Positions 5,161 through 5,904 of a DNA stretch of 5,904 nt are shown in pieces (positions within the stretch are counted from its first letter, which is position 1; every line of letters starts with the position of its first letter). Below the pieces are notes generated by a model, which worked only from the letters and a program-made list of their open reading frames with translations, ran no database searches and had not been told where the DNA came from. Source of the stretch: Micropepsaceae bacterium. GTDB lineage: Bacteria; Pseudomonadota; Alphaproteobacteria; Micropepsales; Micropepsaceae. Both the position numbers and the translations under genes were made by a program. The DNA is taken from the NCBI GenBank assembly GCA_025450355.1, contig JANWHR010000149.1, forward strand, positions 1-5,904. Reading direction: 5' to 3'.

Positions 5161-5655
5161 TCAGAGCGTCTTCTGATGGCGCAGCACGAAGTGCACTCCG
5201 ACACGAACTGGCGCCGGATCGACCTGGACAAATCCGGCATCCCGGTAGAGCGCCAGGAGTTTCGGCCGCGGCTCGCAGTCCAGCCTGAGATAATCGCGGC
5301 CCGTCCGCCGTGCTTCGCGCGCAGCCCAGTCGAGCATGGTCCGGGCAAGTCCGCGGCCGGCGAACCGCCGCGCGACCGCCAGGCGATGAATGTACAGCGC
5401 TTCGCCGTCACACGCTTCCGGCCAGAACACCACATCCTTATCGTGGAGATACATGCAAGCGCAGAGTTCACCCCCTGTCCGCGCGATCACCAGCTCATTC
5501 GCCTGTGCGACACTGGCGAGTTCTTCGCCGGATGTCTCCTCTTCTCCCCAAAGCGGTTCGCCACGGTCAATCAGCCATTGCGCGGCTTCGCGGATCAGCG
5601 CGTGAACCTCCTCAAACGCTTCGCTTCCCGCGCGCCGAATCTCCAGATCAGCCAA
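5161..5655 (-). CDS. GNAT family N-acetyltransferase
   Basis: A 164-residue single-domain GNAT protein. Motif A is visible as ALYIHRLAVARRFAGRGLAR (86-105), with the acetyl-CoA pyrophosphate loop R97-x-x-G100-x-G102. Motif B is LALYRDAGFVQVD (134-146). Beta 4 and 5 are consistent with LCACMYL and DYLRLDCE. The substrate is unknown; the acceptor could be a small amine, an amino acid or a protein. The start is the TTG at 5655-5653, which overlaps the end of pntB by 8 bases (TTGGCTGA) and has AAGG close upstream. No ATG or GTG is available near the N-terminus. The overlap with pntB implies co-transcription with the transhydrogenase, not with the stress genes; it has no EcfG-type promoter. The stop (5163-5161) is 2 bases from the converging kinase stop. 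Confidence 0.88.
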   Translation of the reverse strand: MADLEIRRAGSEAFEEVHALIREAAQWLIDRGEPLWGEEETSGEELASVAQANELVIARTGGELCACMYLHDKDVVFWPEACDGEALYIHRLAVARRFAGRGLARTMLDWAAREARRTGRDYLRLDCEPRPKLLALYRDAGFVQVDPAPVRVGVHFVLRHQKTL

Positions 5656-5904
5656 GCGCCTTGATGATTCCTTCCGTCATCTTTTTGGCATCGCCGAACA
5701 GCATCATGGTGTTGTCGCGGAAAAACAGCTCGTTCTCGATTCCGGCATAGCCCGATCCCATGCCGCGCTTCACGAACAGCACGGTTTTCGCCTTCTCCAC
5801 GTCGAGAATGGGCATCCCGAAGATCGGCGACTTCGGATTGGTTTTTGCCGCCGGGTTGGTGACATCATTCGCGCCGATGACATAGGCGACGTCGGTTTGC
5901 GCAA
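5648..5904 (-). CDS. pntB: NAD(P) transhydrogenase subunit beta, C-terminal part
   Basis: The minus frame from the window edge to TGA (5650-5648) gives 84 residues of the NADP(H)-binding domain III of PntB. Recognisable pieces are VIGANDVTNPAA, KSPIFGMPILDV, VKRGMGSGYAGIENELFF and MLFGDAKK, closely matching the E. coli C-terminus in pattern (GANDTVNPAA, KSPIAGMP, GYAG, MLFGDAK). The intact enzyme is an inner-membrane proton-translocating transhydrogenase that uses the proton gradient to reduce NADP+ with NADH, supplying NADPH for biosynthesis and redox defence. The catalytic loops visible here are intact; the rest of the gene, including its membrane domain, lies beyond the window. The acetyltransferase gene starts inside its last codons. 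Confidence 0.95.
   Translation of the reverse strand, partial: AQTDVAYVIGANDVTNPAAKTNPKSPIFGMPILDVEKAKTVLFVKRGMGSGYAGIENELFFRDNTMMLFGDAKKMTEGIIKALG

Noticed and set aside
4716..5471. 251-residue minus-strand frame spanning the kinase end and the acetyltransferase
   Set aside because: It crosses two genes with clear families in other frames and has the Arg/Pro/Ser-rich character of a shadow frame.
1..5904. CRISPR arrays, insertion sequences, tRNA or rRNA genes, toxin-antitoxin pairs
   Set aside because: No regularly spaced repeats, transposase-like frames, terminal repeats or tRNA/rRNA sequence were seen by reading both strands.

Overview
The window is a compact general-stress-response (GSR) locus of an alphaproteobacterium. 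The partner-switching set PhyR, NepR and an EcfG-type sigma factor is known only from Alphaproteobacteria. GC-rich, mostly intergenic-poor sequence and a HisKA_2/HRxxN sensor kinase beside ecfG suggest a sphingomonad-like or related lineage, but I cannot fix the genus from the sequence alone.

Layout. At the left edge is the probable tail of a plus-strand gene (1-81). A minus-strand block follows, read right to left: phyR (2283-1489), a DUF883/YqjD-like tail-anchored protein (1421-1077), a holin-superfamily membrane protein (1076-672), a DUF1328 membrane peptide (599-426) and a small exported two-cysteine protein (373-161). Diverging from phyR on the plus strand are nepR (2447-2683), ecfG (2680-3366) and a membrane-bound sensor histidine kinase (about 3332-5158), each overlapping the next. 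The kinase converges, with a 2-base gap, on a minus-strand GNAT acetyltransferase (5655-5161), which overlaps the 3' end of pntB (5904-5648, partial).

Regulation. I found four matches to the alphaproteobacterial EcfG promoter consensus, GGAAC-N16/17-CGTT. They lie before phyR, before nepR-ecfG-kinase, before the DUF883-holin pair and before DUF1328-small exported protein. The phyR and nepR promoters are back to back and exactly symmetric, sharing a 10-base inverted repeat that contains both -10 elements.

Working model. By analogy with characterised systems, the kinase (or others in the genome) phosphorylates PhyR or removes its phosphate. PhyR~P binds NepR through its sigma-like domain and releases EcfG, which then transcribes its own regulators and the adjacent small-membrane-protein genes. 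The core system is well known. The less described parts are the cell-envelope output genes attached directly to the regulator and the unrecognised exported protein at 161-373. I see no CRISPR array, insertion sequence, tRNA, rRNA or other mobile element.
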